Counted from the first letter of the stretch, positions 1-9,894 are shown. The stretch: DNA of 64,000 bases from G036327475 sp036327475 (GCF_036327475.1 NZ_CP132913.1:558001-622000), one strand, 5' to 3'. The notes: generated by a model from the sequence alone, not told the origin. Program-made: numbers and translations.

Positions 1-762
1 AGTTCTCGGCCGACTGCTCTTTATTAGACACGCCAACCATCGTCGAGGTGACCAACGGGCCGCGCAATGTCCAGGCAGTGTCAAGTTGCGATAACGTTTG
101 GCCACGCTCTGCCGCGATAGCGGCCAGTCTGCGCAGGCAGTTGAGATTAGTCGATTGCGCTTCTGATGAGGTACAGAGCGGTGCTTAGATTATATTCACC
201 TTGCCAACCCTTGCAGATAGCGCTCCGCCAACAGCCCCGTATCAGCGGTGTAAAGGCCACCGTCGCGCCGCCGAAACCAGTCAATTCGTTGAGCATGTGC
301 TCTCTAATCCAGCGATTGAGAAGCGAGTTGGATGACCGATTAACCAACAGTGGCGTACCCAACTTTTTGGGAATCGTGAAGACTTCATGGGAGCTCTGGG
401 CGAGCGGAGTAGAATGAGATACCGACATAGTCAACGATTTATCGATGCTGCTCAGCGAATGTTTCCCCGCCAAAATCATTGTGGACCGGCTACTGTGGCC
501 CAACCCGCCTTGGTAGTGATCACCAATTCGTGGCGGTATGCCTCGAAGTCTTTGCGCAGAATGTGCCCCACATTCTCTTCCGCAGCGCCAAGTGGCGGAC
601 CGTACCGGTTCGCGAGATTGAAATGGTTGATACCATGCTAAAATGGAAAGTAGATGATGTCACGCTGCTACTGCAAGAGCGCATCATCGCCGAAGTTGTA
701 CCACGCCTCCAGCCAGATGGGCTACACCACCAGCCCACTATGATCAGCGCGGTGATAGGCAT
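1..762 (-). pseudogene. Aldo-keto reductase remnant (YghZ/Gpr-like), runs off the left edge
   Basis: Reading the minus strand in shifting frames recovers an aldo-keto reductase of the YghZ/Gpr type (NADPH-dependent L-glyceraldehyde 3-phosphate reductase in E. coli, about 346 aa). In order I see a degenerate N-terminus near 760-700 (YNFGDDALLQ), NLANRYGPPLGAAEEN near 640-590, ILRKDFEAYRHELVITTKAG near 570-505, PLLVNRSSNSLLNRW near 365-305, VAFTPLIRG, and the C-terminal RGQTLSQLDTAW and VTSTMVGVSNKEQ segment reaching base 1. Stop codons, at least three frame changes and loss of part of the barrel between the last two upstream blocks make it non-functional. The family call is firm. The exact ortholog is less certain, since several related reductases share these blocks. 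Confidence 0.8.
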
Positions 763-889
763 GGAGTTTGAAACGGTTAAGGGAACTGACCCAGTGGGTA
801 TTCAGATCAGGTCGCTCATCCAAAATGCAATACGTTATATAGAGTACGTTATGACGCTGTCCTGTTCGCCGGTGTGGCTAGAGGACGGT

Positions 890-1860
890 TAAATTCACTG
901 GCAGAAAATATTAGCAGCGCGGGGACAATTGAAGGCTTCGTCAAACGCCAGACCATAATTCTGCGCATAGGAAGTCCTGTAGGCCGATCGCGACCACGCC
1001 CTCTGCTTACCGTTATTGGTTAATGATGAGCAACGGCCACAACCAGGCGTTCTATTGGACTGTCGTCAAAATCATCGCTGTACCGATGAGCGCCAGGCGT
1101 ATTAGCAGTAGATAGATCTGAAACAGAATGCGTCACCAGCCGGCACTATCTAGCCAGGCTGCCTCCCGTTGCTCGCGGTGAATATTTAAAAAGAATCGGC
1201 ACAGGTTGAAGATGGCCAGTCCATGCGTCAGGCTGGGCATAATCAGCGCCGTCAACGTGTCTCCGCTAGCCCCAACGAGTTGAACACGTTGACGGCAACG
1301 CCACGGCTGAATGCCGCTTGAAAATTTTCCAGAGTCAGCGTTCTGGAATGAGGGTCCAGAGATCCACGCTAGCTTGAAACGTTTGCGAAACAGGGCGAAA
1401 AGCCGACGACGCCAGCCAGATGAAGGGAATAGCGAACAGCAGCGATATGATCAGCGCTGCCGACGTCGCCAACGGCGACGGTGCTCCCATCAAGATAAAC
1501 AATAGTGATATTTCCGACAGCGCGAAGACGTCGCCGATAGCGGCGCCCACCAGTTAGGTAAATTCAGCGCCGCCCACGGTCTGCAGGCGAATACGGGAGG
1601 CATGTTGCGCCTGCCAGGTCAGAATGGCTTGCAAGCCGACTATGTGAAAGTGACTTGTGAAACTGATCACGGGCGCGTGCGTCAGGATAAAAGGACACAT
1701 TCCGGTTTTGGGTCAGTCGTCAAGGTGTGGCGTGAGTCAACGTTAGGGATAGGGGCAAAGCAGGTCAACGCCAGGGTCAAACCAGGTACAAGTCGGAGAA
1801 GAGCTTAAAAGGATCCGTGGATTACGACCCTTTTAAAGGGTCCGCCGGCTCCAGCGAAGG
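890..1860 (-). pseudogene. Sugar ABC transporter permease remnant(s)
   Basis: The minus strand carries fragments of a MalG/YcjP-type inner-membrane permease of a binding-protein-dependent sugar importer. The stretch 1545-1335 reads as a hydrophobic N-terminal segment followed by FIWLASSAFRPVSQTFQASV. It is continued in other frames by a WTLENFQAAFSRG-like motif near 1330-1290, an IMPSLTHGLAIFNLCRFF segment near 1250-1190, and a late WLWPLLIINQ segment near 1050-1010. These match the conserved order of the family. Bases 1560-1860 may hold the end of a neighbouring permease, but only one hydrophobic stretch is visible there. Many stops and frameshifts exclude function. The substrate cannot be read from what is left. 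Confidence 0.55.
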
Positions 1861-2192
1861 CGACACAATGCCCTCCCTCCGGCGGTAAGACGCCTGTAGA
1901 CGCTCTACAGGCTCTTTCGGCAATACATTAATAACCATTGTCCAAGATTGTGCCTACGTTTAGCTTGCTTTCTTTATCTTATCATCCTTGGCGTTCACCT
2001 TACCGCGTCGGTGTTGGTGACGCTGACGTTGACGATTAACTCATACTGGAATTGACGCTCAGTAGGTGCGAGGCGGCGCTGCTAATGAGCAGTAAAGTTA
2101 ACGACGTGGTGCGCACGCGCTGATGTTAGCATGGGGTGTCCCGGCGCGGCAGGGAGCTGCCGCGAGCAGATAACAAAGGTATGACTGATTGA
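1861..2192. other. Intergenic stretch upstream of ahpC
   Basis: No coding remnant was recognised here. The sequence becomes AT-rich toward ahpC and presumably holds its promoter region together with the candidate OxyR site that follows. Confidence 0.4.
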
Positions 2193-2229
2193 ATCGATAA
2201 CACCTACATATTGGATTGCCACAGCGTCA
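2193..2229 (+). promoter_or_regulatory. Candidate OxyR binding site of ahpC
   Basis: Four tetramers, ATCG, CTAC, ATTG and GTCA, are spaced exactly seven bases apart, about 50 bp upstream of the ahpC start. OxyR recognises ATAG-N7-CTAT-N7-ATAG-N7-CTAT, so three tetramers match at three of four positions each and the fourth poorly. ahpC is a classical OxyR target in enterics. The spacing fits well, but the match is imperfect and untested. Confidence 0.4.
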
Positions 2230-2278
2230 TTTGTTAATTTTTGTTAGTTTTTGCTCACCAATCAAGCGGAGGTAAGAT

Positions 2279-2842
2279 ATGTCTTTAATCAATGCAAAAA
2301 TCAAGCCTTTTATCAATCAAGCGTTTAAAAACGGTGAGTTCATTCAGGTCACCGATAAAGATGTCGAAGGGAAATGGAGTGTCTTTTTCTTCTATCCGGC
2401 CGATTTCACCTTTGTTTGCCCGACTGAGCTGGGTGATATCGCGGACCACTACGCTGAATTCCAGAAATTGGGCGTCGATATTTATTCCGTTTCCACCGAC
2501 ACCCATTTTACCCATAAAGCCTGGCACGACAGTTCCGAAACAATCGCCAAAATCCAATATGCGATGATTGGCGACCCGACTGGTGCCCTAACGCGCAATT
2601 TTGAAAACCTACGCGAAGACGAAGGTTTGGCCGACCGAGGGACGTTTGTCGTCGATCCGCAGGGCATAATCCAAGCTATTGAGATCACGGCCGAAGGTAT
2701 CGGCCGCGACGCCAGTGACCTGCTGCGTAAAGTGAAAGCTGCGCAATATGTTGCCAGCCATCCCGGCGAAGTCTGCCCGGCGAAATGGCAAGAAGGCGAT
2801 GCTACGCTGACACCATCGCTGGATCTGGTCGGCAAAATCTAA
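2279..2842 (+). CDS. ahpC: Alkyl hydroperoxide reductase subunit C (peroxiredoxin)
   Basis: This is a 187-residue typical two-Cys peroxiredoxin, the same length as E. coli AhpC and nearly identical to it. It reduces H2O2, organic hydroperoxides and peroxynitrite in the cytoplasm. The peroxidatic cysteine is Cys47 in the FTFVCPTE motif, and the resolving cysteine lies in HPGEVCPAKW near residue 166. The start is set by a strong GGAGG Shine-Dalgarno seven bases before ATG. Its normal electron donor AhpF lies directly downstream and is a pseudogene, so this AhpC must use another reductant or work at reduced capacity. A terminator-like hairpin separates the two genes. Confidence 0.97.
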   Translation: MSLINAKIKPFINQAFKNGEFIQVTDKDVEGKWSVFFFYPADFTFVCPTELGDIADHYAEFQKLGVDIYSVSTDTHFTHKAWHDSSETIAKIQYAMIGDPTGALTRNFENLREDEGLADRGTFVVDPQGIIQAIEITAEGIGRDASDLLRKVKAAQYVASHPGEVCPAKWQEGDATLTPSLDLVGKI

Positions 2843-2879
2843 CCTCGCCGTTTATCCGACTTTTGATGTTATTTGTCTT

Positions 2880-2903
2880 AGCGGGTGCGCTGCGCCCGTT
2901 TTA
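2880..2903 (+). terminator. Likely intrinsic terminator or attenuator after ahpC
   Basis: A GC-rich hairpin (GCGGGTGC/GCGCCCGT with one G-U pair) is followed directly by TTTT. It lies 38 bp after the ahpC stop and before the ahpF remnant, a position that suits partial termination in an ahpC-ahpF operon. Confidence 0.6.
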
Positions 2904-2981
2904 GTCTCCCGGGAGAGACCACGCTCGCGACACCGCGATGAACCAAAAGCCTACCTTGAGAAATTAACCAAGCCGGTTAGT

Positions 2982-3470
2982 TAATTGCCACATTGGATAA
3001 CGGCGCCAAGCCCGCCAAAATCGGCGGGCTGCTGATGGGTATCACCGACCTGTCGGACAAAGGTGAGGTGGTGGGAAGACAATCAGCTGCCGGTACGCAA
3101 GCCATCTTTTCGGGCGGCGAATCCAGGAGTGATCGCGGCCGCGCTTTACCCGTTCGCCGCTGGGCCATGAATTCACCTCACTGGTGGTGGCGCTGCTGCA
3201 AGCCGGCGGGCACCCATCACAGGAAGAGAGCCGCCACTGAACCAGATTCACTAGCTTGACGGCGAGTTTCATTTGAAACCTATTACTCTCTGACCTGCCA
3301 ACATTGCCAGGACGTACCAGCGATTGACGACGGCGCGCTCCAAGATGCAGGAACGCAATATTTGCGTGCCGGCCGTATTCATGAACAGCGAATCGCTCGG
3401 CCAAGGGTGCATGATGTTGATCTGTGCATCTCGCTGGCAGGGAGCGAAGAGGCCCTGCTCTAGCGACTCG
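2982..3470 (+). pseudogene. ahpF: ahpF remnant (AhpC reductase)
   Basis: This is the degraded N-terminal domain of AhpF, the FAD/NADH protein that re-reduces AhpC. Visible blocks are DNGAKPAKIGGLLMGITDLS, RFTRSPLGHEFTSLVVALLQ (near 3143-3200), DGEFHLKPIT with a stop, SLTCQHCQDV (the CxxC of the N-terminal thioredoxin-like domain, near 3288-3316) and CVPAVFMNSESLGQG. The frame changes several times. The FAD- and NADH-binding domains, which make up most of the roughly 520-residue protein, cannot be recognised downstream. The order and placement after ahpC make the assignment secure, and loss of function is clear. Confidence 0.85.
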
Positions 3471-3587
3471 ATCGCGATGATTGCGACCAAGCTGATATTC
3501 GCTACGGTGACGGCTCCGATAAAGGTTACGCCGAGCACGTACGCCAAATAGACGCTTCGACCCCAGCCAGATTCAACGCCGTCCCAG

Positions 3588-3647
3588 TCGGCTATTTACC
3601 CATCCGCCCATGTCCGATCGGCTATTTACCCATCCGCCCATGTCCGA
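3588..3647. repeat. Perfect 30-bp tandem duplication
   Basis: The 30-bp unit at 3588-3617 is repeated without a mismatch at 3618-3647. It lies in decayed sequence downstream of ahpF. The absence of divergence means the duplication is recent. Confidence 0.95.
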
Positions 3648-4200
3648 CAAATACCTGCATCACGATGCTTGCGATATTGCCGCTCTCTACGGCAAAGACA
3701 CCTTTTCTGGTTAGGTACCGCGCTCCTGCCGTTCCTTCTTTGCGCTAAAAAGAACTGCTTCGATTTGCTGGCGGAGCACCTGCGTTTTTTGCCGGCGCAA
3801 TGATGACGAGTGGTTTGAGTAATTACCGTCGGCGCCGGACCAGAAGATGACCCATAAACTGTATTATGGTCATTTCCTGCGCCATGTTTTATCAGGATTA
3901 TTCATTTCAAAGGCTGAGATTGCCTCTCGTTGGAGCGCTGTTTGTGGTAAGGGCTGGACGCCAGCGGGATTATGGTGGATGATGTGCGCATCGCGAACTT
4001 TTCGCCGTCCGCCGGAAGTGTGGCTGCTCAACGGCGTTTGCTGACGTACCAGCGCCTCAGAATAGCGAGAAGCGCGCAAAGCTGGCGTGTACAGGACCAC
4101 AAGGCGAGAAAGCGTCGGGAGGTGAGCACGGCAGTTAATGTCATTTATACTTTTCAACAATGTATGCGTCGTATTACTTTCCGTTGAAATAGATTTAGAT
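3648..4200. other. Unrecognised decayed sequence
   Basis: Several short open frames are present, for example 3847-4044 on the plus strand, but none shows a family I can name. It is probably old coding sequence, given its composition. Confidence 0.3.
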
Positions 4201-4226
4201 GGCGTCGGGCCAATTGCAAATAATAA

Positions 4227-4690
4227 TGACAATGCATGTTATGATCTCATCGCCACGGTCTTGGGAGTCTTCTTTAGTGGTCTGCTTTGCTATATTCGTT
4301 ACCGGGCCACAGCGTCGCCGCACTGCCAGCGACAGCGACGAAAAAAACGGATACCTTTACAACATCGCAAGCGCTCATCATTTTGCCTAGGTGGCCAGTT
4401 TAACGGAGCTCGGCACACCCGCCGCCTTCAGCATACTCACCGGCGAGGATTTTCGCCAGGCAAAGTCACAAATCAATGTGTCAGAAAGCATGGGTAGCGT
4501 GCTGGGTTTACAAATTTAAAAGCGGCAAAATTATACCAGAGATCTTCAACTGTCGGTGCGCGGATTTGGCACCCACTCAATGTACGGCGAGCTTATGCCC
4601 CACGGCTTTGCCGCCGTTGCCTGTATTACCGGCCTGCCAGTGGTGATGGCCATAAGCCAGATGCGACCGACGGCAAGCGCTACCGACTAG
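4227..4690 (+). pseudogene. TonB-dependent receptor remnant (YncD/PqqU-like)
   Basis: The plug domain of an outer-membrane TonB-dependent receptor is readable: a degraded signal region near 4230-4320, then LTELGTPAAFSILTGEDFRQ, INVSESMGSVLGLQ, a stop, and DLQLSVRGFGTHSMYGE. These follow the order of E. coli YncD (PqqU), where the corresponding plug motif ends in QLSIRGFGSRSTYG. The beta-barrel is absent, and the sequence changes to a GGDEF-EAL remnant within about 250 bp, so a large deletion has occurred. An ATAATGACAAT-like Fur half-site lies just upstream at about 4222-4232, but it is too weak to call separately. Confidence 0.75.
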
Positions 4691-4884
4691 GTAAGTTATC
4701 TGCTCAGCGTGCTACCGATGGACGTGGCTTTTATTAACCCTCTCAACTTAATCCTCCGGGCCGGCGGCGAAACCACCATGACGTTAGTTGACTCGCGGGG
4801 AAAATGGTCAGTCCCTCCGCTGGCGGCAGCAACATCCTGACGCCGAGGTGCTGCGCACTATCTGGCCCGTGAGATTTCCCGCTG

Positions 4885-5800
4885 GCAATCTTGCTGTTCA
4901 GCGTGAGCCTGGATGATGCGCGCCATTTGGCGCTCGGCGCTGCACTACTTGCGCCACTTGCGCCAAATCCTAATAGCGCTACAAGCGAGCGAGGCGCAAG
5001 CGCTGGCCAACACCTCCGCCAGTCGGACTGCGTCGCGCTACTGGAGCTGGATCTCAATCGATTCAAGCAGGTCAACGGCAGTCTGAGCCTCATTGCCAGG
5101 ATGCGCTGATCAAAGCCGTGGCAATATGTCTATGTGGTCTGGTGCGCGAAGGCGATGTGGTGTCGCATGCACCGGAATCCTGATTTTCCTAATGCGATGT
5201 CAAAGAGCGCGAGGTGGTACGGGCGCTCGGTTTGCGTATCATCGATGCCGTCAAACAGTCTTTCGCGCTCGGTGGATATGCGCTGGCCCCGACGGATACT
5301 CTTGAGAAAAGAGGACTTGAAACGCAAGGCCGATATCGCTATTTATTCCGCCAAGGCCCGCGATCGCGACGGATTTCAGTGGTTTGAGTAGTCTCTGGAC
5401 GAGTCACTGAGCACACGTGGCGCCGGTGGACGAACTTCATGCCGCACGATGCCGCACTTCAATACAAAGATACCATGACCCTCCATTTCTTGCCGCAGAG
5501 ATTGACATCACGGGCAAAAGATTGTCGGCTTTGAGGCACAATTGCGCTGGCAGTGCCCAAGCACCGTTATCTGTCGTCGTCGCAACAGCTGAAGGTTGCC
5601 GAGGATAGTGGGATCAGCATTGTATTGGATGGGAAATAGATGCTGACGCAGTCCTGCCAGGTAGCGAATTACAGCCCAAACTTCGTCGAGCGCGCCACAG
5701 CGATTCTTCAAGCACAGCAGTGCGACCCCTAATGCATCGAACTCGACATCAACGAAAGCGTGTTGTTTAATCAATATGCTTACTCTCTCAGCATTCTTTA
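4885..5800 (+). pseudogene. GGDEF-EAL cyclic-di-GMP enzyme remnant
   Basis: Shifting frames show a decayed diguanylate cyclase/phosphodiesterase. The GGDEF part includes LLELDLNRFKQVNGSL near 5038-5085, followed by ALIKAVAICLCGLVREGDVV and later RALGLRIIDAVKQSFALGGY. The EAL part includes TLHFLPQ (5474), GFEAQLRWQCPS (about 5527), ILTQSCQVANY (about 5640) and IELDINESVLFNQY (about 5735). I cannot see a GGDEF signature or the EVL/EAL metal-binding start. The N-terminal sensor region has been lost or is unreadable. Several frameshifts and stops make it inactive. Confidence 0.8.
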
Positions 5801-6067
5801 GCGGCTAAGGCCGGACGGGCCCTGTGACCCTCTGCGCCGTCTTCTGGTCCTTCAAACTCCTCCTCGTGCGGCACCCTCTTCTCTGGTACTGCGATGCATG
5901 CTACAACATTCGTTCCGTGCCACCGCTTATTTACTTAACCGAGCGCAAAGCAATGCTCTAAAATCCTCACAGCGACGCAGAAATGAATTAATATGACCAA
6001 TTCAACAAAATATCGATAGAAATCTGTGTCATTGATTATTAAAATACACAAGGGAACCATAGAATTT

Positions 6068-7225
6068 ATTATTCAGCTCACTGTTGTTGTCACTTTCCCG
6101 TTATTTTCTTTCCCGTTATTTTCATTATTTTGCGCGCGCAAAGGTGGCATCGGTCTGGGACTTGCCGGCGGACACTCGTCTGGATATTCGACCTGTAATC
6201 GGGTCAGCTGTCGGTGGATGTGATTGTGATGTTTGTCATGCGGTTGTAGCCGCTTCCAGGCCTCCGGCAGACTGGATGTCCTGCTACAACTGGCGGAAAA
6301 ACTGCTGCGCCGTAATCCCAAATGTATCTCGCTGGTCATCTGGCTGCTGACCGTGCTTTGTGGCACCGGCCACGTGATCTATAACTCTGCCCATCATTTA
6401 CGATGTAGCGATAAAATAATATCCGCCCAGAACGCCCGTCAGCTTGCAAATTGGCACAATTGCCAGCCAGGTTTCGGTTGCCACCGTCTCATCTGGCTGC
6501 TGACCATGCCCAGCAGCGCTAGATTTCACGCTGCCTTTGCTCACCATTCCCGTCCGCTGTGCGGCATCTTGACTATCGCGCTATTTAGCGGCTTTCGCGG
6601 CAAGGATTTAAGGGATGATGACGTCTTTCTCGCCTTTATCAATACCAAGGACAATCACAACTACGTCTACGGCACCGATGCTCCTGAATAGCACTCTGCC
6701 GCGCAGCAGCTGGGTAGCGATGAGCATTTTACGCCACCATTCTGGTAATAAGCGCTGCTTGATACTCCAACGCCTTGTACCCGAACGCCAACGGCGCGCC
6801 GCTCTCGATTGTGCTGATGATACAAATGTACATGCTGTTCGGCAGGGCATTCATCGTGTTATTTACGGTACCGCCAGCCGCCATTACCAAAAATGATGTC
6901 TTCCGTTCCGGCATGGCGGCCATCGTCGCCGTGTATGGCGTCGCCTAAATGGCGGATGCGCCATTCAGCCATCATTTGTTGCAGAATGCGCGCTGGCGCT
7001 GCTGCTGTTATCGCAGCTCGTCAACTCCAAGGCTGCGGTCCTGGCGATGGTGGGTCCCCATCGCCTTAGCGGTCGGCGTGCCGCCAGCGCTTATCGCCGC
7101 TGAGGCCCGGCCTGTTGTGGCTACTGGTCCACGCCTACGGCCTGATGTAGCCGCGACCGGAGATGGGCAATCTCTGAGCGATCGGCCAATTTTCGCCATC
7201 TCCCCCTTTGACAACGTTCGAGCCC
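6068..7225 (+). pseudogene. dcuB: Anaerobic C4-dicarboxylate transporter remnant
   Basis: A DcuB-type fumarate/succinate antiporter (446 aa, inner membrane) can be traced through several frames: KGGIGLGLAGG near 6142, DVLLQLAEKLLRRNPKCISL near 6267-6325, LTVLCGTGHVIYNSAH near 6350, FRGKDLRDDDVFLAFINTKD near 6590-6650, then SRLPRSSWVAM and a late LLSQLVNSKAAVLAMVG segment near 7006-7055. Block order and the RGKDL region match DcuB better than DcuA. Frameshifts occur at about six points. There is a short direct repeat, TTTCCCGTTATTTTC, near the beginning (about 6100-6125). Loss fits a life without anaerobic fumarate respiration. Confidence 0.85.
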
Positions 7226-7253
7226 CCCGTTACCATGCCAGTCATTTCGCGAT

Positions 7254-7329
7254 TCCTCTGTAGTTCAGTCGGTAGAACGGCGGACTGTTAATCCGTATGT
7301 CGCTGGTTCGAGTCCAGTCAGAGGAGCCA
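7254..7329 (+). tRNA. asnT: tRNA-Asn (GUU)
   Basis: This 76-nt gene is nearly identical to E. coli tRNA-Asn. The acceptor arm TCCTCTG pairs with CAGAGGA, the anticodon GTT is at 7287-7289, the T-arm contains GGTTCGAGTCC, and a CCA end is encoded. It decodes AAC/AAU. tRNA-Asn genes are common integration sites for islands in enterics, but I see no repeat of its 3' end downstream and no integrase. The choice among the several asn gene names is arbitrary. Confidence 0.97.
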
Positions 7330-7480
7330 AGTTTAGAGAAGCCCGCTCAAGGAAGCCAGAGCAGGCTCTTGTATTCATGAGCAAAATCATTTAAAACGTT
7401 TCGGCCTTAGAAGCTTCACTGTAGAGTCGTTAACATACTGAATATTGTACTGCTTATAAAGCATTATTAAGGAAATCTAA

Positions 7481-7985
7481 ATGGCTTACGATCTTGAGCA
7501 CCGACTTGTCATAGGCGTCGCCTCCGGTGCGATTTTTGATTTGAGATGAAGTATTTAAAATACCAGGAAGAGGCAGGGTATAGAAAGCTTCAGGAGCCAC
7601 ACCTAATCAAGCTTTACACACAGGCGTAGCTTCCCCCATCAATAAAAGATTACTTTCTCTTCATGACCTCAGCCTTGACCATATTCTTGACCCTATTAAT
7701 GATCTACTCGTCGAAGTAGTCTTGCTGTCGAAATATGAATATATCTCTGCACCCAATATTACATTTCAGAAGAATATAAGATATCACACCCTGGTTATGC
7801 GCCTATTCCCTTTTCGTCCTTATTTTGGCTGTTTTAGTAAGCGCATCGGAATGACTAATGACGCAAAAGGTAAAGCATTAGGAGCTTTTAAACCACACAT
7901 ATTTGATGATCAGTCTCGGCATCTGCAGAACACGAGCTCTGTTGTCCATTGCAGAACACGAGCTCTGTTGTCCATTCTCGTTTGG
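7481..7985 (+). pseudogene. 5'-nucleotidase family remnant
   Basis: The start, MAYDLEHRLVIGVASGAIFDL, followed in another frame by GVASPINKRLLSLHDLSLDH and LLVEVVLLSKYEY, resembles the cytosolic 5'-nucleotidase family (PF06189), whose members begin PYDLEKRLVIGIASSALFDL. Stops follow within 25 codons, and there are at least two frame changes. The last part, around 7880-7905, gives FKPHIFDDQSRH, which fits the family's FKPHIFFDDQ motif. A 26-bp tandem duplication disrupts the end. Confidence 0.55.
7925..7976. repeat. Perfect 26-bp tandem duplication
   Basis: The unit at 7925-7950 recurs exactly at 7951-7976. It is not a multiple of three, so it adds a frameshift to the 5'-nucleotidase remnant. 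Perfect identity points to a recent slippage or unequal exchange. Confidence 0.95.
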
Positions 7986-7989
7986 CGTA

Positions 7990-8960
7990 ATCAATAAAAT
8001 GAACTGAAGCCTTCAAAGTTTATAACAACAATGATAAATGCCAAAATTCACTCATGCAGGCTATCCCTACCGGATAAAGATGAGCATCACTTCAATGCTG
8101 TTTGAAATCAGTTTGACATCAGTTCTATATTAGTAGTATAATTTTAAGCTGAATCGGTCTGCTGGGACCTATTGTCACAGGTCAGATTGGTGCACCCTAG
8201 GCGAATTGGCGAACGAAGATGGCTCCAATCTGGCCAGCGGCAACCACATCAACCTCCATGGATCATATGAGGGGTCTAGAGCATCGCCAAAGCGTTCAGT
8301 GCGCCAGTTCGTCGAAATGCTCTTTACGCTTACGCCCACAACGGATAATGTGTAAATGGCGTCAGGCTACAAATGAGGGTTGTTCTGCCTATATTTCATC
8401 AATGTAGTGAACTTGTCAGCCGGTTAAAGCGATACTAAGCGGTAAAGCCTAAAGACAAAAACCAACCAGATCGATCGCAAAGTAAGCGGCAGCATATAAG
8501 GAGAGTGCTGCAGTTTGCCATGCTATTGCATGGTATCAATATTATAAAAGCCTCGAAGGATTTTTCAGCTTTATATTTCTTGATCGTTCAGCTGCTTATT
8601 GCGCTCAAGTTGTTTATTTTCTGCGACAGCCGATCTTGTCTCACGAGACTGAGCACGCGATTTTTAGCAGTTAACATTTGTCTTGTAAAGTAAGTTTTGT
8701 CCATCGTCTCGTCTAAACCTGTCAGCCAATTTGTGGTAGTATATCTGTAATTTCTGGGCTGTCGGGTTGCAGGCCCTTTTCACTGCGTCGGTGAAACTTG
8801 CTCTTTAATTAACACTACCCGCGCCTATCCATGACCCGATATTGAATGAATGAGTCACAATGTGACTGCATCGATGGCGATGGCGATACCTACGCCAATG
8901 CAATGCTAAACTTAATCAAGCTGTCCGCTTGCGCTTATACGCTGACGGCCACTCCTCCCG
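7990..8960. other. About 1 kb without a recognisable gene
   Basis: Only short open frames occur here. A TGCTCTTTAA string near 8800 resembles an antitermination boxA, but nothing around it supports an rRNA or antitermination role. No family was recognised on either strand. Confidence 0.35.
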
Positions 8961-8963
8961 TGG

Positions 8964-9263
8964 CTAATAGACGTCACTTAGCCACTCATTCGGCTCTAAT
9001 GGGCGTAGCCAGCATCTCGTGTAAGCATCGTCATTCTTCAGCAGGGTTACATCTCGCCGACGGAAAATATTCGCGAAACATCGCGCTTCATCATCGGACA
9101 CAATCACCAATAACGTGTCCGATGTATTTTGACGGTAGAAATTGTCGCGTTGCAACCAGCAGTATTTTATCTCAAAAGGTAATAGGCCGCCCCTACTCAA
9201 ATATCCATCAGCGACAAGACAAAAGCCGTGGACGTCACAGCCCTCAACTATCACTTGATGCAT
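8964..9263 (-). CDS. Unrecognised 99-residue open frame, probably a fragment
   Basis: This minus-strand frame has natural-looking protein composition (MHQVIVEGCDVHGFCLVADG at its start, LLVIVSDDEARCFANIFRRR in the middle, WLRPLEPNEWLSDVY at the end) and is uninterrupted over 99 codons in a decayed region. In-frame sequence upstream (LFYWLSGG) ends at a stop, so the frame may be the 3' part of a longer gene. I do not recognise the family. It has no obvious membrane segment or signal peptide. No Shine-Dalgarno sequence is convincing at the internal ATG. Confidence 0.3.
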   Translation of the reverse strand: MHQVIVEGCDVHGFCLVADGYLSRGGLLPFEIKYCWLQRDNFYRQNTSDTLLVIVSDDEARCFANIFRRRDVTLLKNDDAYTRCWLRPLEPNEWLSDVY

Positions 9264-9379
9264 TCCGCCAGATAACCAGTAAAACAGTCAATTATCCACG
9301 ACACGTGCGTCATCCACCACACGGCAATCGGGCGCAGCGCGTCGGGAAAAGGCAGCGCTGTTTTCCGTGATATAAATTG

Positions 9380-9890
9380 TGAAAATTTAATTTTCCGTCG
9401 CCTGTATCATATCTGCGGTGTCGCTGGCATGTGCCTGCCATCATGTCGATTGCGGTGTCGGCCAATAGAGTGGCGCAGACGGAGTTGGATTTGGTCAATC
9501 GCGTGCATCGCAGTACCGAGTCGGTGGAAAGCCGCCTCGGCTGGCGCCAGCTGGTTTGGGTCACCGGCTAACGACGCGCCGCCGCCCGCACGCAGGGTGT
9601 CATCCTCAATTTACTTTTAAAGCCGGTGACTGGCCGTTATGATGCTTGGTGTCAGCGCTCTGCCGGCCCATGGCACCGAAGAGAACGGCGACCCGTCCTT
9701 ATCACGCTATAGCACACTAGACGCCAACTTTCTGCTGCCGGACCGGTGGATTTCTCGCTGCGCGCGCAATATCGCCTGGACGAGACGGCTATCAAGCTTC
9801 GGACATCGACTATCAGACGGTATGACGGAAAAGGCTGGCTTGCGCTGGGTTTGGCCACCACCTGACACAGTCCTTTCGCCAGCATCTCGC
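9380..9890 (+). pseudogene. Unrecognised decayed coding sequence upstream of rluE
   Basis: Frames alternate between natural-looking segments such as SIAVSANRVAQTELDLVNRV (about 9444-9503), SVESRLGWRQLVWVTG (about 9520-9568, then stop), AQYRLDETAIK near 9768 and FASISLEWLRDINDSKGNR near 9877-9930. I cannot assign a family. In E. coli this side of rluE is occupied by icd in the opposite direction, and no icd sequence is visible here. Confidence 0.35.
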
Positions 9891-9894
9891 TGGA

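Noticed and set aside
479..892. 137-codon plus-strand open frame
   Set aside because: The opposite strand carries clear aldo-keto reductase blocks over the same bases.
7254..7329. tRNA-Asn as attachment site of an integrated island
   Set aside because: No integrase and no direct repeat of the tRNA 3' end were found downstream. The region to 10 kb looks like decayed chromosomal genes.
7925..7976. Possible CRISPR-like repeat
   Set aside because: Two units of 26 bp directly adjacent without spacers, no further units and no cas genes; it is a simple tandem duplication.
8795..8805. TGCTCTTTAA boxA-like string suggesting an rRNA leader
   Set aside because: No rRNA gene, boxB or boxC follows; single short match in a long window.
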